Below the pieces are notes generated by a model. That model ran no database searches. It had not been told where the DNA came from and worked only from the letters and a program-made list of their open reading frames with translations. Of a DNA stretch of 51,284 nucleotides, positions 1-8,680 are shown piece by piece. Every line of letters starts with the position of its first letter. The stretch's first letter is position 1. Source of the stretch: Bacteroides caecigallinarum (GTDB lineage Bacteria; Bacteroidota; Bacteroidia; Bacteroidales; Bacteroidaceae); assembly GCF_016901995.1 (NCBI RefSeq), contig NZ_JACJLE010000026.1:1-51284 (forward strand), given 5' to 3'. A program made the translations under genes and the position numbers.

Positions 1-49
1 GCACAGAATACTCTTTTCATACAGGCAATACTATAATTCAGAAATTTCG

Positions 50-57
50 TACCTTTG
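50..57 (+). promoter_or_regulatory. Putative promoter -7 box for hemW
   Basis: TACCTTTG matches the Bacteroidota primary-sigma -7 consensus TAnnTTTG and lies 29 bases before the hemW start codon. I do not see a clear -33 TTTG element at the usual 19-21 base spacing, so this is a motif match only. Confidence 0.5.
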
Positions 58-86
58 CATAAATTCTTAACAATAACAGGATATAA

Positions 87-1217
87 ATGGCAGGAATTTA
101 CATACACATACCGTTCTGCAAAAGAAGATGCATATACTGTGATTTCTTCTCTACTACGGCTTCCGAAAAGAAAAACGAATATATCAAGGCTCTGTGCAAG
201 GAAATAGCCGGAAGAAAAGACTATCTGGGCGATGAAACCATAGACACTATTTACCTTGGCGGCGGAACGCCATCGCAACTGGAAAAGGATGATTTCACAA
301 ATATATTCAGAACCATATATGACAATTACAGCGTAAACCAGAATGCCGAAATCACAATAGAAGCAAATCCTGACGACCTGACAGACGAATATGTGGGAAT
401 GCTCTCTACCCTTCCTTTCAACCGTCTGAGCATGGGAATACAGACATTCAACGATGATATCCTGTCTCTTCTGAAAAGACGCCACAACGCACAGCAGGCC
501 ATAGAGGCTTTTGGCAGATGCAGGAATGCAGGATTCCGCAATATAAGCATCGACCTTATGTACGGACTTCCAGGCGAAAGTATGGATACATGGAACAAAG
601 ATCTTGACACAGCCATCTCGCTGAAACCGGAACATATTTCGGCATATCATCTGATATACGAGGAAGGAACCGCGCTATACAAACTGAGAGAAGAAAACAA
701 AGTGAGAGAAGCCGACGAGGATTTGAGCAATTCACTGTTTGAAACACTCATCACACGTCTGAAAGAAAACGGATATGTGCATTATGAGATTTCAAATTTC
801 TGCCGTCCCGGAATGCACTCACGACATAATTCAAGTTACTGGACAGGGATAAAATACCTTGGATGCGGCCCGTCAGCCCATTCATACGACGGATACTCAC
901 GGCAATGGAATATTTCGTCACTTGATAAATACATAGAAGGCATAAACAAAGGTTCGGATATATCAGAAATTGAAGAGCTGGACTTATATACCCGCTACAA
1001 CGATTTCGTAATCACATCAATCCGTACCGCATGGGGAATGCCACTGGATAAGCTAAAAGCCGAATACGGGAACGCTCTTTACGACTATTGCCTGAAGATG
1101 GCCCGCCCACACATCAGTCAGGGAACACTTGAAATAAAGGACAATACCCTGAAACTGACTCAAAGCGGAATTTTCATATCAGACGGAATAATGAGTGACA
1201 TGCTTTGGGTGGAATAA
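87..1217 (+). CDS. hemW: HemW-like radical SAM protein (heme chaperone / coproporphyrinogen III oxidase-like)
   Basis: This 376-residue protein belongs to the HemN/HemW radical SAM family. The CxxxCxxC cluster motif is C11-C15-C18 in HIPFCKRRCIYCDF, which binds the [4Fe-4S]-SAM centre. The glycine-rich YLGGGTPS segment and an NPDDLT motif follow, as usual in the family. At this length it fits HemW, now regarded as a heme chaperone acting in the cytoplasm, better than the longer HemN oxidase; this is a family-level assignment. The gene stands alone on the plus strand with a -7 box upstream, and ends in a hairpin shared with the convergent glmM. It looks intact. Confidence 0.9.
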   Translation: MAGIYIHIPFCKRRCIYCDFFSTTASEKKNEYIKALCKEIAGRKDYLGDETIDTIYLGGGTPSQLEKDDFTNIFRTIYDNYSVNQNAEITIEANPDDLTDEYVGMLSTLPFNRLSMGIQTFNDDILSLLKRRHNAQQAIEAFGRCRNAGFRNISIDLMYGLPGESMDTWNKDLDTAISLKPEHISAYHLIYEEGTALYKLREENKVREADEDLSNSLFETLITRLKENGYVHYEISNFCRPGMHSRHNSSYWTGIKYLGCGPSAHSYDGYSRQWNISSLDKYIEGINKGSDISEIEELDLYTRYNDFVITSIRTAWGMPLDKLKAEYGNALYDYCLKMARPHISQGTLEIKDNTLKLTQSGIFISDGIMSDMLWVE

Positions 1218-1255
1218 AAAATGCTCCCCCGATTTATCCATCAAGGGAGCATTTT
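1218..1255. terminator. Bidirectional terminator hairpin between hemW and glmM
   Basis: An 11-bp perfect stem (AAAATGCTCCC at 1218-1228 pairing with GGGAGCATTTT at 1245-1255) encloses a 16-base loop. The A/T flanks give a U-run in either direction. It sits between the converging stops of hemW (1217) and glmM (1280), which is where a shared intrinsic terminator is expected. Confidence 0.8.
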
Positions 1256-1279
1256 CATATATATGAACAGTAACAATTA

Positions 1280-2668
1280 TTACTTAGCCAGGCTATATAC
1301 TATATCCATGATCAGCTTGCCAAGTTCATCGGCAGCCTCCATAGTAGAAGCTTCAGAATAAACACGAATGATAGGTTCTGTATTACTCTTGCGCAAGTGT
1401 ACCCATTTATCTGCGAAGTCAATCTTGACACCGTCGATGTCGTTGATTTCCTCATTCTTGTACATTTCCTTAACTTTCAGCAGGATAGCATCAACATCTG
1501 TTTCAGGAGTAAGGTCGATACGGTTCTTCGCAATGAAGTATTCAGGATATGTTGCGCGGAGCTCTGTCACCTTCTTGCCTTCGTGAGCAAGGTGGCTCAG
1601 GAACAATGCTATACCAACAAGAGCGTCACGTCCGTAATGTGATTCAGGATAGATAACTCCACCGTTACCTTCACCACCGATTACAGCGTTTGTAGCCTTC
1701 ATCTTTGTTACTACGTTCACTTCACCTACTGCAGACGCATTATATTCCATACCATATTTGCGAGTAACATCGCGCAAAGCACGAGTTGAGCTGAGGTTTG
1801 AAACAGTATTTCCTGGAGTGTGCTTCAATACATAGTCGGCAACAGTCACCAATGTATATTCTTCACCATACATTGAACCGTCTTCGCTGATGATAGCCAA
1901 ACGGTCAACGTCAGGGTCAACAACGAAAGCTACATCATTTCCACCCTTCTTCATAAGTCCCATGATGTCGCTCAAGTTCTTTTCAAGAGGTTCTGGGTTG
2001 TGCTGGAAGTCACCTGTTGGCTCGCAGTATAGTTTTTCTACATGCTGAACGCCCAACTGTTCGAGCAACTGAGGAAGGATGATACCACCCACAGAGTTCA
2101 CGCAGTCAATAGCCACACGGAAGTTAGCCTTACGGATAGCCTCAACGTCAACGAGTTTCAAAGCCAATACGCTGTCAATATGGCGCTGGTTGTATGTATT
2201 GTTTTCTGTATATTTACCAAGATTGTCTATGTCGGCAAATGTAAATTCTTCGGCAGCTGCAATACGCAACACTTCATTACCTTCGGCAGCATTAAGGAAT
2301 TCTCCGTGTTCGTTCAGAAGTTTCAGAGCGTTCCACTGTCTTGGATTATGACTTGCAGTAAGGATGATACCACCGCAAGCACCTTCCATAGTAACGGCAA
2401 GTTCTGTAGTAGGAGTAGAAGCAAGACCAATGTTTACAACATCGAATCCCATACCCATAAGAGTACCGCAAACTACATTCTTCACCATTTCGCCGGAAAT
2501 ACGTGCATCGCGTCCAACAACGATTTTATTGCTTTTCACAGTTGTTGTCTTACGAATCAGCGTAGCATATGCTGAAGTAAACTTCACAATATCCAACGGA
2601 TTAAGTCCTTCACCGGCCTGGCCACCTATAGTGCCACGGATTCCGGAAATTGATTTGATTAATGTCAT
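1280..2668 (-). CDS. glmM: Phosphoglucosamine mutase
   Basis: GlmM interconverts glucosamine-6-phosphate and glucosamine-1-phosphate, feeding UDP-GlcNAc synthesis for peptidoglycan and lipid A. The 462-residue protein shows the alpha-D-phosphohexomutase landmarks in order: the phosphoserine loop TASHNP (Ser106), the Mg-binding DPDVDR loop near residue 245, the sugar-binding EGNGG loop, and the C-terminal phosphate-binding segment RKSNTEPIIRVYSE. Full length for the Bacteroidota type. It starts 8 bases after the stop of the DUF4827 gene, so the two are probably co-transcribed. A phosphomannomutase activity cannot be excluded by sequence alone, but the loop set and length favour GlmM. Confidence 0.88.
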   Translation of the reverse strand: MTLIKSISGIRGTIGGQAGEGLNPLDIVKFTSAYATLIRKTTTVKSNKIVVGRDARISGEMVKNVVCGTLMGMGFDVVNIGLASTPTTELAVTMEGACGGIILTASHNPRQWNALKLLNEHGEFLNAAEGNEVLRIAAAEEFTFADIDNLGKYTENNTYNQRHIDSVLALKLVDVEAIRKANFRVAIDCVNSVGGIILPQLLEQLGVQHVEKLYCEPTGDFQHNPEPLEKNLSDIMGLMKKGGNDVAFVVDPDVDRLAIISEDGSMYGEEYTLVTVADYVLKHTPGNTVSNLSSTRALRDVTRKYGMEYNASAVGEVNVVTKMKATNAVIGGEGNGGVIYPESHYGRDALVGIALFLSHLAHEGKKVTELRATYPEYFIAKNRIDLTPETDVDAILLKVKEMYKNEEINDIDGVKIDFADKWVHLRKSNTEPIIRVYSEASTMEAADELGKLIMDIVYSLAK

Positions 2669-2676
2669 AGATTATA

Positions 2677-3336
2677 TTAATTTAGGTCATAAGTTATTTC
2701 ATAATAACAAGGATATACATAACGTGTAGCAAATGAAGCCGTACCTTCGCTATGAGGTACAATTAATCTTACACGTGCAATTTTATCAGACGGAGGAGCT
2801 GAAATATATGATTTCATTTTCAGATAAGCAAACGGAACAAGCCATCCTGACGGAAAGTCTGCAGTTTCGTAAAAACTATACATAGAACTTTGAGCCATAT
2901 CTGTAAATGATGCAGAGTAAGATCCGGACGAACCGATAGTGAGCAAGAAATTCTCAGAATATGGTGAATATATGTTATGCGCCAATGTATCTCCTGCAGA
3001 AAAACCTAACTCCTCAACATCCTTTATACAAATCTCGAGAAAACGAGAAGAAATATTATACCTCCCTTCCTTGAGAATTTCACCGTCTCCACGATACTGA
3101 ATGTTCATATACACACCACTCTTGTCGAACAATACAAATTCGTTCTCCTTAGTCACCGTATCATTCTCTATGAATTCCTTCTCAGAGATAACCTTTATAT
3201 TATTCTCCAGAATAAACTTGTTGATGGCATCGGCCTCTTCTTCCTTCATTTCGGCATAAGTCTTTCCATCATTACAACTCTGAAGTCCGAAAGACAATGC
3301 ATATAACAATACCGATAAATAGAATAGTTTCTTCAT
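2677..3336 (-). CDS. DUF4827 family lipoprotein
   Basis: This 219-residue protein has a signal peptide ending in the lipobox LQSC (Cys21), so it should be a lipid-anchored envelope protein. The segment after it (KTYAEMKEEEADAINKF, then NIKVISEKEF) matches the DUF4827 family, which is found in Bacteroidota and has no established function. The gene lies between nrnA-like and glmM, and the glmM start is only 8 bases after its stop. A candidate -7 box (TAATTTTG on the minus strand, 3364-3357) lies just upstream, so the pair may have its own promoter. The family call is from recognition of the conserved N-terminal pattern; no function is proposed. Confidence 0.7.
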   Translation of the reverse strand: MKKLFYLSVLLYALSFGLQSCNDGKTYAEMKEEEADAINKFILENNIKVISEKEFIENDTVTKENEFVLFDKSGVYMNIQYRGDGEILKEGRYNISSRFLEICIKDVEELGFSAGDTLAHNIYSPYSENFLLTIGSSGSYSASFTDMAQSSMYSFYETADFPSGWLVPFAYLKMKSYISAPPSDKIARVRLIVPHSEGTASFATRYVYPCYYEITYDLN

Positions 3337-3356
3337 TATTTTAAAAATTTACAGGG

Positions 3357-3364
3357 CAAAATTA
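3357..3364 (-). promoter_or_regulatory. Putative -7 box upstream of the DUF4827 gene
   Basis: On the minus strand the sequence reads TAATTTTG, matching TAnnTTTG, 21 bases before the DUF4827 start. No convincing -33 element at 19-21 bases, so confidence is limited. Confidence 0.35.
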
Positions 3365-3436
3365 ATAAAACTATTTATATCCCCATACTAAATTAGTCGA
3401 TGTAATAGTTAATTTTGTAGAAAAATATGCTAGAAA

Positions 3437-4474
3437 TCAATTCTTAAGCAGCAGATCTTCATATTTCACAAGTGCCTGCTTGAACAATCCTATAGCTTCG
3501 TCCATTGTTCCGTAAAATTCACCACCTGAAGCATTAAGATGCCCTCCTCCATTGAAGAATTCCTCTGCGACCTTGTTGCAAGGGAAATTACCAACCGAAC
3601 GCAATGACACTTTTATCATATTCTTTTCCGTATCTTCACGCAAGAAGACAGAGAAACATATACCTTTCATCTGAAGAGGTATATTTACAAATCCCTCTGT
3701 GTCACCCTTTACATACAGGAATTTCTTCTGCTCGTCTTTAGTAAGCCATATCAGAGCTGAACGGAACTGATGGAATACTTCCATCTTATCGTAAAGTACA
3801 TAACCCATCAGACGGAGACGGCCTTCGGAATATGTATTGAATACCTTGCGATAGATATCATCCTTGTCAATTCCTTTAGAAAGGAGCTCGCTGATGATGA
3901 AATATATCTCACGGTCGTTAGAGTTATATGTAAACCCTCCTGTATCTGTCATCATTCCGGTATAAATACACTGTGCCCCTTCGTATGTTATGTCGTCAAA
4001 ACATCCCAGACGGCATATCAGACGGAATATCAATTCTGATGTTGAAGATATTTTAGGATGAGAAATTGTAATCTTACAGAATGGTTCCGGATTTAGATGA
4101 TGGTCTATCATAACCTTACGCGCCTGCGATTCCGCCACAGGTTTTGCCACTGCATCTATTCTCGACAAAGCATTGAAGTCCAGACAGCATATCACGTCAG
4201 CCTCGGCTATCAGCTTATCGGCAAACTCGGCATACTTGTCATATCTGATTATATCCTTTGCTCCCGGCATCCATTGAAGGAACTCAGGGAAAGCATTCGG
4301 AACTATCACATGCACATTCTTTTCCATTCCGAGCAAGAAATGGTAAAGCCCCAACGATGAGCCCAAAGCATCGCCATCAGGCGAAACATGTGTTACTATA
4401 ACTATTTTGTCAGCCTTTTCGAAATAGGTTTCTACCTTGTCAATGTTCGCTTGTAAGATTATCTTTGAAAGCAT
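3437..4474 (-). CDS. DHH/DHHA1 phosphoesterase (NrnA-like nanoRNase / pAp phosphatase)
   Basis: This 345-residue cytoplasmic enzyme shows the DHH superfamily metal-binding motifs: THVSPDGDALGSS near residue 28, CCLDFNALSR, the DHH signature in MIDHHLNP, and DTGGF. The C-terminal DHHA1 domain carries GGGHLNASGG. This architecture and length match the NrnA group, which degrades short oligonucleotides and/or dephosphorylates 3'-phosphoadenosine-5'-phosphate. The gene follows comEC by 49 bases on the same strand, and a good -7 box lies in that gap, so it may be transcribed from its own promoter as well as with rpe-comEC. The choice between oligoribonuclease and pAp phosphatase cannot be made from sequence. 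Confidence 0.85.
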   Translation of the reverse strand: MLSKIILQANIDKVETYFEKADKIVIVTHVSPDGDALGSSLGLYHFLLGMEKNVHVIVPNAFPEFLQWMPGAKDIIRYDKYAEFADKLIAEADVICCLDFNALSRIDAVAKPVAESQARKVMIDHHLNPEPFCKITISHPKISSTSELIFRLICRLGCFDDITYEGAQCIYTGMMTDTGGFTYNSNDREIYFIISELLSKGIDKDDIYRKVFNTYSEGRLRLMGYVLYDKMEVFHQFRSALIWLTKDEQKKFLYVKGDTEGFVNIPLQMKGICFSVFLREDTEKNMIKVSLRSVGNFPCNKVAEEFFNGGGHLNASGGEFYGTMDEAIGLFKQALVKYEDLLLKN

Positions 4475-4500
4475 ATTTATTGTTTGTGTTAAATTGTTGG

Positions 4501-4508
4501 CAAATGTA
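4501..4508 (-). promoter_or_regulatory. Putative -7 box for the nrnA-like gene
   Basis: Minus-strand TACATTTG matches TAnnTTTG and lies 27 bases before the start codon at 4474, in the short gap after comEC. Confidence 0.5.
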
Positions 4509-4523
4509 CTCTTTTTTTTCTAT

Positions 4524-6518
4524 TTACAGAAGTATTCTAAAGGAAGCTTGAGCGGATTTTTCAATACATCTTATATTAAGCCTCTCGCATTCCTGTTTCA
4601 AAAATCTCCTGTACCTTTCACTTATCGAACTATCTATTATCACATTTTTTATCTTAAACAAACCGGACAACCCTGTAATGTTTCCATCAAATCCCTTACA
4701 TATATATACATAATCAAGTGTAGCAAGTTGCGATGTACCGGCAAGCCGTATGTTTTTCCAGCGACCGGAGTCCATCACCCCTACTCTAATTCCGTTTATC
4801 TCATGAAGCCCGTTTTCGGACGTAACGGTATCAAGATTTTTACCATTTCTTATATATAGGCCGGAACGTGCAAAAAACAATGACGGAGCATCATCCGTCC
4901 GTATCTTATAGACTTCAATAATGGCAATAATGCAAAGAATGGAAAGCATCTTCAATAAATCTCCAGGACGACGCTTCTTCAAAAATACATATAGTATCAA
5001 CAAAAGAACTGAAAACAGAAGGACCTGAAGTTCATTGAAACTGACGGAAGTAATCTGTGAGCCTTGCATTCCATGAACAAACTGCATCGAAGCGTTCAGT
5101 ATCCCGGTCACTCCATCCAACAGCCAGACACAAACATTCCCTACCATAGGTATATACGAGAATAATAAAGAAGCCATAGTAAGCGAAAGGATACAAACCG
5201 CCAATGGCCCCACCACTATATTAGCTATTAGGAAGTATGTTGGGAAAGTACCGAAATAATATAATATAAGAGGCAATGTCCCCAACTGTGCAGCCATAGA
5301 AACAGACATTGCGCCCCATAAATAGCGTATCAACCTGTTTGAACTCTTTATCCATCCGAAAATGAGCGGATAGAAAAGAATAATGGAAAGCACTGCTACA
5401 AACGACAGCTGAAAACTTATATCGAAAAGATACATTGGGTTATATACCAGCATTACGAATGCTGTCAACGACAACGAAAAGAATCCGCAAAAACCGTTTT
5501 CCACCAGAACCGATGCCACCAGATAAAGCGTACACATAGTAACTGCCCTTACTACTGAGGGACTAAGACCGGTGATAAATGCAAATATCCATAGAACCGT
5601 CGCCACAGCAAGTGACTGAACGATTCTTCCTCCTCTCAATTTTCTGAGAGGCCACAATAAAAGATAAAGAATACCCGACAATATTCCGACGTGCAATCCT
5701 GACAATGCCAGTACATGACTTGTTCCCGCCGCACTATACACAGCTTTTAACTCCGGAGTAAGCTCACTCTTGTCGCCAATTGTCAAAGCTGAAACTACAG
5801 CCAGTTCATTATCGCCCATGTCCCAACTTTCAAACTTCCCGGCGATGATATCCCTACATCTCAACGCTATGTGCCTTATTGATTGCGGATGTTCAACTCT
5901 GACGGCTTCCCAATTGCCGGAGAAAGCCAATGCTGTTCCGGATATTCCTTTGGTGAAAAGGTACCTTTCATAATCAAATCTCATAAATTCGATATCGGAA
6001 AGCGGTTTGGATATGGCTGAATAAAAAACAATACCGTCACCGCACTGGGGAATATATGTCGCAGAATCCGGAATATAATATAAAAGAATATTCCGGTTAA
6101 TTGACTTTCCGTATATACTGTCGGCTGTTGAAGGAATTGCAAGGTTAACCCTTACTTCTGAACATAAGGTTTTGCCACGAACTTCAGGAGTGGTTTCTAC
6201 CACGCCATAATAACACTGTTCCTTGTCACTCCACTCATATTCTATATTTTTCCTTTTCTGAACAATCAGTATTCCACCTATAAGAAAAAAGCATGCGGAA
6301 ACTATAACTCCTAAAGAATAATTCAGACGAAGAGTCCTGAATTTAATCACCACGGAAAAGAACAATGGCAAAAAGACTGCCCAAAGTACGAGAAGTAAAA
6401 ACCGTAAAGACACATCCGGCAGAAACCTGTCGAAGAAAAAAATTCCGGCTGCCATAAAAACTGCCAACCGGAATAAGGGATAGTTAACCAAATAGGAATT
6501 TCTCTCCAATCTGAGCAA
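4524..6518 (-). CDS. comEC: ComEC/Rec2-family DNA uptake channel protein
   Basis: A 664-residue polytopic membrane protein. The N-terminal part has several hydrophobic helices and a DUF4131-like extracytoplasmic segment. The central competence domain has the family hallmark GTSHVLALSGLHVGIL followed by roughly ten hydrophobic helices. Long ComEC proteins end in a metallo-beta-lactamase-like domain. Here the region after the last helix is only about 110 residues, with no HxHxDH motif, so the nuclease-like domain is absent or vestigial, as I understand is common in Bacteroidota. The start codon is immediately after the rpe stop (6519), indicating translational coupling. Role inferred from family: translocation of single-stranded DNA across the inner membrane. 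Confidence 0.85.
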   Translation of the reverse strand: MLRLERNSYLVNYPLFRLAVFMAAGIFFFDRFLPDVSLRFLLLVLWAVFLPLFFSVVIKFRTLRLNYSLGVIVSACFFLIGGILIVQKRKNIEYEWSDKEQCYYGVVETTPEVRGKTLCSEVRVNLAIPSTADSIYGKSINRNILLYYIPDSATYIPQCGDGIVFYSAISKPLSDIEFMRFDYERYLFTKGISGTALAFSGNWEAVRVEHPQSIRHIALRCRDIIAGKFESWDMGDNELAVVSALTIGDKSELTPELKAVYSAAGTSHVLALSGLHVGILSGILYLLLWPLRKLRGGRIVQSLAVATVLWIFAFITGLSPSVVRAVTMCTLYLVASVLVENGFCGFFSLSLTAFVMLVYNPMYLFDISFQLSFVAVLSIILFYPLIFGWIKSSNRLIRYLWGAMSVSMAAQLGTLPLILYYFGTFPTYFLIANIVVGPLAVCILSLTMASLLFSYIPMVGNVCVWLLDGVTGILNASMQFVHGMQGSQITSVSFNELQVLLFSVLLLILYVFLKKRRPGDLLKMLSILCIIAIIEVYKIRTDDAPSLFFARSGLYIRNGKNLDTVTSENGLHEINGIRVGVMDSGRWKNIRLAGTSQLATLDYVYICKGFDGNITGLSGLFKIKNVIIDSSISERYRRFLKQECERLNIRCIEKSAQASFRILL

Positions 6519-7172
6519 TTATAGGTTTTTCATTTTATGAATCATGTCTATCATGTCCGGAGCCTTGAAAATGGCATTTCCTGCCACAAGCACATCAGCA
6601 CCGGCATCGACCAGCTGTTTACCTGTCTCCAAATTTACACCGCCATCCACCTCTATCAATGCTTTTGAATCTGTTTCTTTTATCAATTCTCTTAACTGAC
6701 GGACTTTATTCAGAGTATTTGGAATAAATTTCTGTCCTCCGAAACCCGGATTTACACTCATAAGAAGAACCATGTCAAGATCGGCAATAATATCTCTCAG
6801 TGCATACACCGGAGTAGCAGGATTAAGTGTGACACCGGCTTTCATGCCATTGTCTTTTATCATCTGTATCACACGATGAAGGTGCGGACAAGTTTCATAA
6901 TGTACATTCATCATCATTGAACCCAAGGCCTTTACTTCCTTTATGAACTTTTCGGGCTGTACAATCATAAGATGAACGTCAAGAGGTTTGTTGCAAAGTC
7001 TGGACACATATTCCAGGACAGGGAAGCCAAATGATATATTTGGAACGAACACTCCGTCCATTATATCAATATGCAACCAGTCCGCCTCACTGCGGTTAAT
7101 CTTGTCCAAATCATCTTTCAGACAACCGAAATCGGCCGACAGCAAAGATGGAGAAATCAAAACTTTATTCAT
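6519..7172 (-). CDS. rpe: Ribulose-phosphate 3-epimerase
   Basis: Rpe interconverts ribulose-5-phosphate and xylulose-5-phosphate in the pentose phosphate pathway. The protein begins MNKVLISPSLLSADF and shows the metal-binding motifs HIDIMDG and VHYE, then MSVNPGFGGQKF, EVDGG and the phosphate-binding AGNAIF, all in the expected order for this TIM barrel. I place the start at 7172 (217 residues). The frame is open further upstream to 7334, but the extra residues are not family-like, and a -7 box at 7209-7202 falls inside that extension. The gene abuts comEC directly. Confidence 0.93.
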   Translation of the reverse strand: MNKVLISPSLLSADFGCLKDDLDKINRSEADWLHIDIMDGVFVPNISFGFPVLEYVSRLCNKPLDVHLMIVQPEKFIKEVKALGSMMMNVHYETCPHLHRVIQMIKDNGMKAGVTLNPATPVYALRDIIADLDMVLLMSVNPGFGGQKFIPNTLNKVRQLRELIKETDSKALIEVDGGVNLETGKQLVDAGADVLVAGNAIFKAPDMIDMIHKMKNL

Positions 7173-7201
7173 TTCAGAACTATTATATATTAGTATAAGA
7201 A

Positions 7202-7209
7202 CAAAGATA
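7202..7209 (-). promoter_or_regulatory. Putative -7 box for rpe-comEC
   Basis: Minus-strand TATCTTTG matches TAnnTTTG and sits 29 bases before the chosen rpe start at 7172. It argues against the longer upstream start at 7334. Confidence 0.6.
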
Positions 7210-7284
7210 TGAATTCTTTTCCGAAATAAAAAATACGAGGCATGGCTAATATTGTTTAGCGACATCACAAGACCACAAAAAATA

Positions 7285-7325
7285 AGTGAACAAGACATGA
7301 ACTGTGCGTTCAGTACTTGTTCACT
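7285..7325 (-). terminator. Intrinsic terminator after the sigma/beta-barrel operon
   Basis: The arms AGTGAACAAG (7285-7294) and CTTGTTCACT (7316-7325) pair perfectly. After a three-base internal loop a second five-base stem (TGAAC/GTTCA) closes. On the minus strand the hairpin is followed by TTATTTTTTG, a typical U-tract. It lies just downstream of the stop at 7364 and upstream of the rpe promoter. Confidence 0.75.
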
Positions 7326-7363
7326 ACTTTTCACTTGTTGTTCAAATAAGATATATAGAGTTA

Positions 7364-8680
7364 TTATTTGTTCAGGTTAAACCTTAATCCCAACTGGAGA
7401 TTAAAGTTGAAAGGCTTGTCCTTGCGGATAGTTATAATGTCCGTATTATCGTCAAAATAATATATCATACCCGGTTCAAGATACAGGCTCAACAATTTAT
7501 TGAAGTTTGCCTGCAAACCTACCGATGCTAGAACAGAGAATTGCAACGGTTTCACATCCAGCTTCTCATTTCCGAAACTTTTCCTGTTATTATCATCCAC
7601 GCAAACTGTCTCTACCGAACCTGAAACACATTTCTCCATCATACCGCCTGCCGAAGCATAAAAAGAAAAAATGCTGTTACTCCATACAGAGCGCTGCACC
7701 TTCAAAGGGATACCCACATAATGAAGCTTTTGCTTGTCCTCGATATATGATTTTGCCCCGGAGCGCAATTCAGAATAAAGGTAAGTATAATTAAGTCCGG
7801 ACTCCAACGCCCAATCCTCATTCAGATTCCATTTGACTGATGCTCCTACAGTGACCGGCATATGATGTTTTATATCCGTATATGTCTGTCTTCCCATGTT
7901 ATTGAACAACATCTGGCTGTATGAAGCCGTTGCATCAGAAACCTCACCTACCACAACATCGTTTACCTGCGATACAGACTTTGTAGGTATAGCCAGACGC
8001 GACATACCACTGAAGCTGTTACTTGAAGAATAAGGTATATTGCCTGTCATCACGCCAAGCTGAACGCCGCTACCTTTACTGCGTTTGCTATCCGACATAG
8101 CCAGATAAGAAGCATTGCGTCTCACTGTTTCACGGTCTTCCCTCATTCTTTTCATTCTGTTCTCCTTTATCGAAGCTTCATCCTCTGCATCTACTTCTTT
8201 TTTAAGTTCAGAATCCGTGCTTTCAGTGTCAACAGTCTGTATATTTTCAGATAGAGCAATGCGGGCAACGTTCAGACTATCGGCATTATTACCTGAAGCC
8301 AAGTTTACAATGGTTTTCGATGAATAATTTACAGCCTCAGCTTGTAGCTGTTTGTCACTACTCTCCACAGTCTGAACCTCCTGGATGACATTATCGGATT
8401 TATATTCCTGACGTATTTCATTATTATCTGTCAATGCCGAATTTACCTCTTTCAATTCGGAATCGGTACTCCAATACCATACCGAAACACTTGATATCGC
8501 CAATACCAAAGCGGCAGCTGCGGCAACAAACGTCCATTTTCTCCACATCGGTATAACCTTTGGAGCCGGAGTCGATATTTCAGATTCTATCTTCTCCCAT
8601 AAGCCAACAGGGAGAGGCTCCGAATAGTTGTCCATCCGGCTACGAATATCATTTATCCATTTGTCTTTCATTTCATTCAT
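7364..8680 (-). CDS. Membrane-anchored outer-membrane beta-barrel protein coupled to an ECF sigma factor
   Basis: This 438-residue protein has an N-terminal cytoplasm-like segment of about 45 residues (including LWEKIESEIS), one strongly hydrophobic helix at about 48-68, a long low-complexity linker to about residue 260, and a C-terminal stretch of alternating beta strands (VTVGASVKWNLNEDWALE onward) ending in LQLGLRFNLNK, like a PorT-type outer membrane beta-barrel. Its ATG overlaps the stop of the upstream ECF sigma gene by four bases, so the two are translationally coupled. By position the N-terminal segment may act as an anti-sigma domain; this is inference, and no zinc-binding anti-sigma motif is visible. 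A terminator follows. Confidence 0.7.
   Translation of the reverse strand: MNEMKDKWINDIRSRMDNYSEPLPVGLWEKIESEISTPAPKVIPMWRKWTFVAAAAALVLAISSVSVWYWSTDSELKEVNSALTDNNEIRQEYKSDNVIQEVQTVESSDKQLQAEAVNYSSKTIVNLASGNNADSLNVARIALSENIQTVDTESTDSELKKEVDAEDEASIKENRMKRMREDRETVRRNASYLAMSDSKRSKGSGVQLGVMTGNIPYSSSNSFSGMSRLAIPTKSVSQVNDVVVGEVSDATASYSQMLFNNMGRQTYTDIKHHMPVTVGASVKWNLNEDWALESGLNYTYLYSELRSGAKSYIEDKQKLHYVGIPLKVQRSVWSNSIFSFYASAGGMMEKCVSGSVETVCVDDNNRKSFGNEKLDVKPLQFSVLASVGLQANFNKLLSLYLEPGMIYYFDDNTDIITIRKDKPFNFNLQLGLRFNLNK

Noticed and set aside
2042..2575. 177-codon plus-strand ORF within glmM
   Set aside because: It is fully antisense to the well-supported glmM gene and has no recognisable domain.
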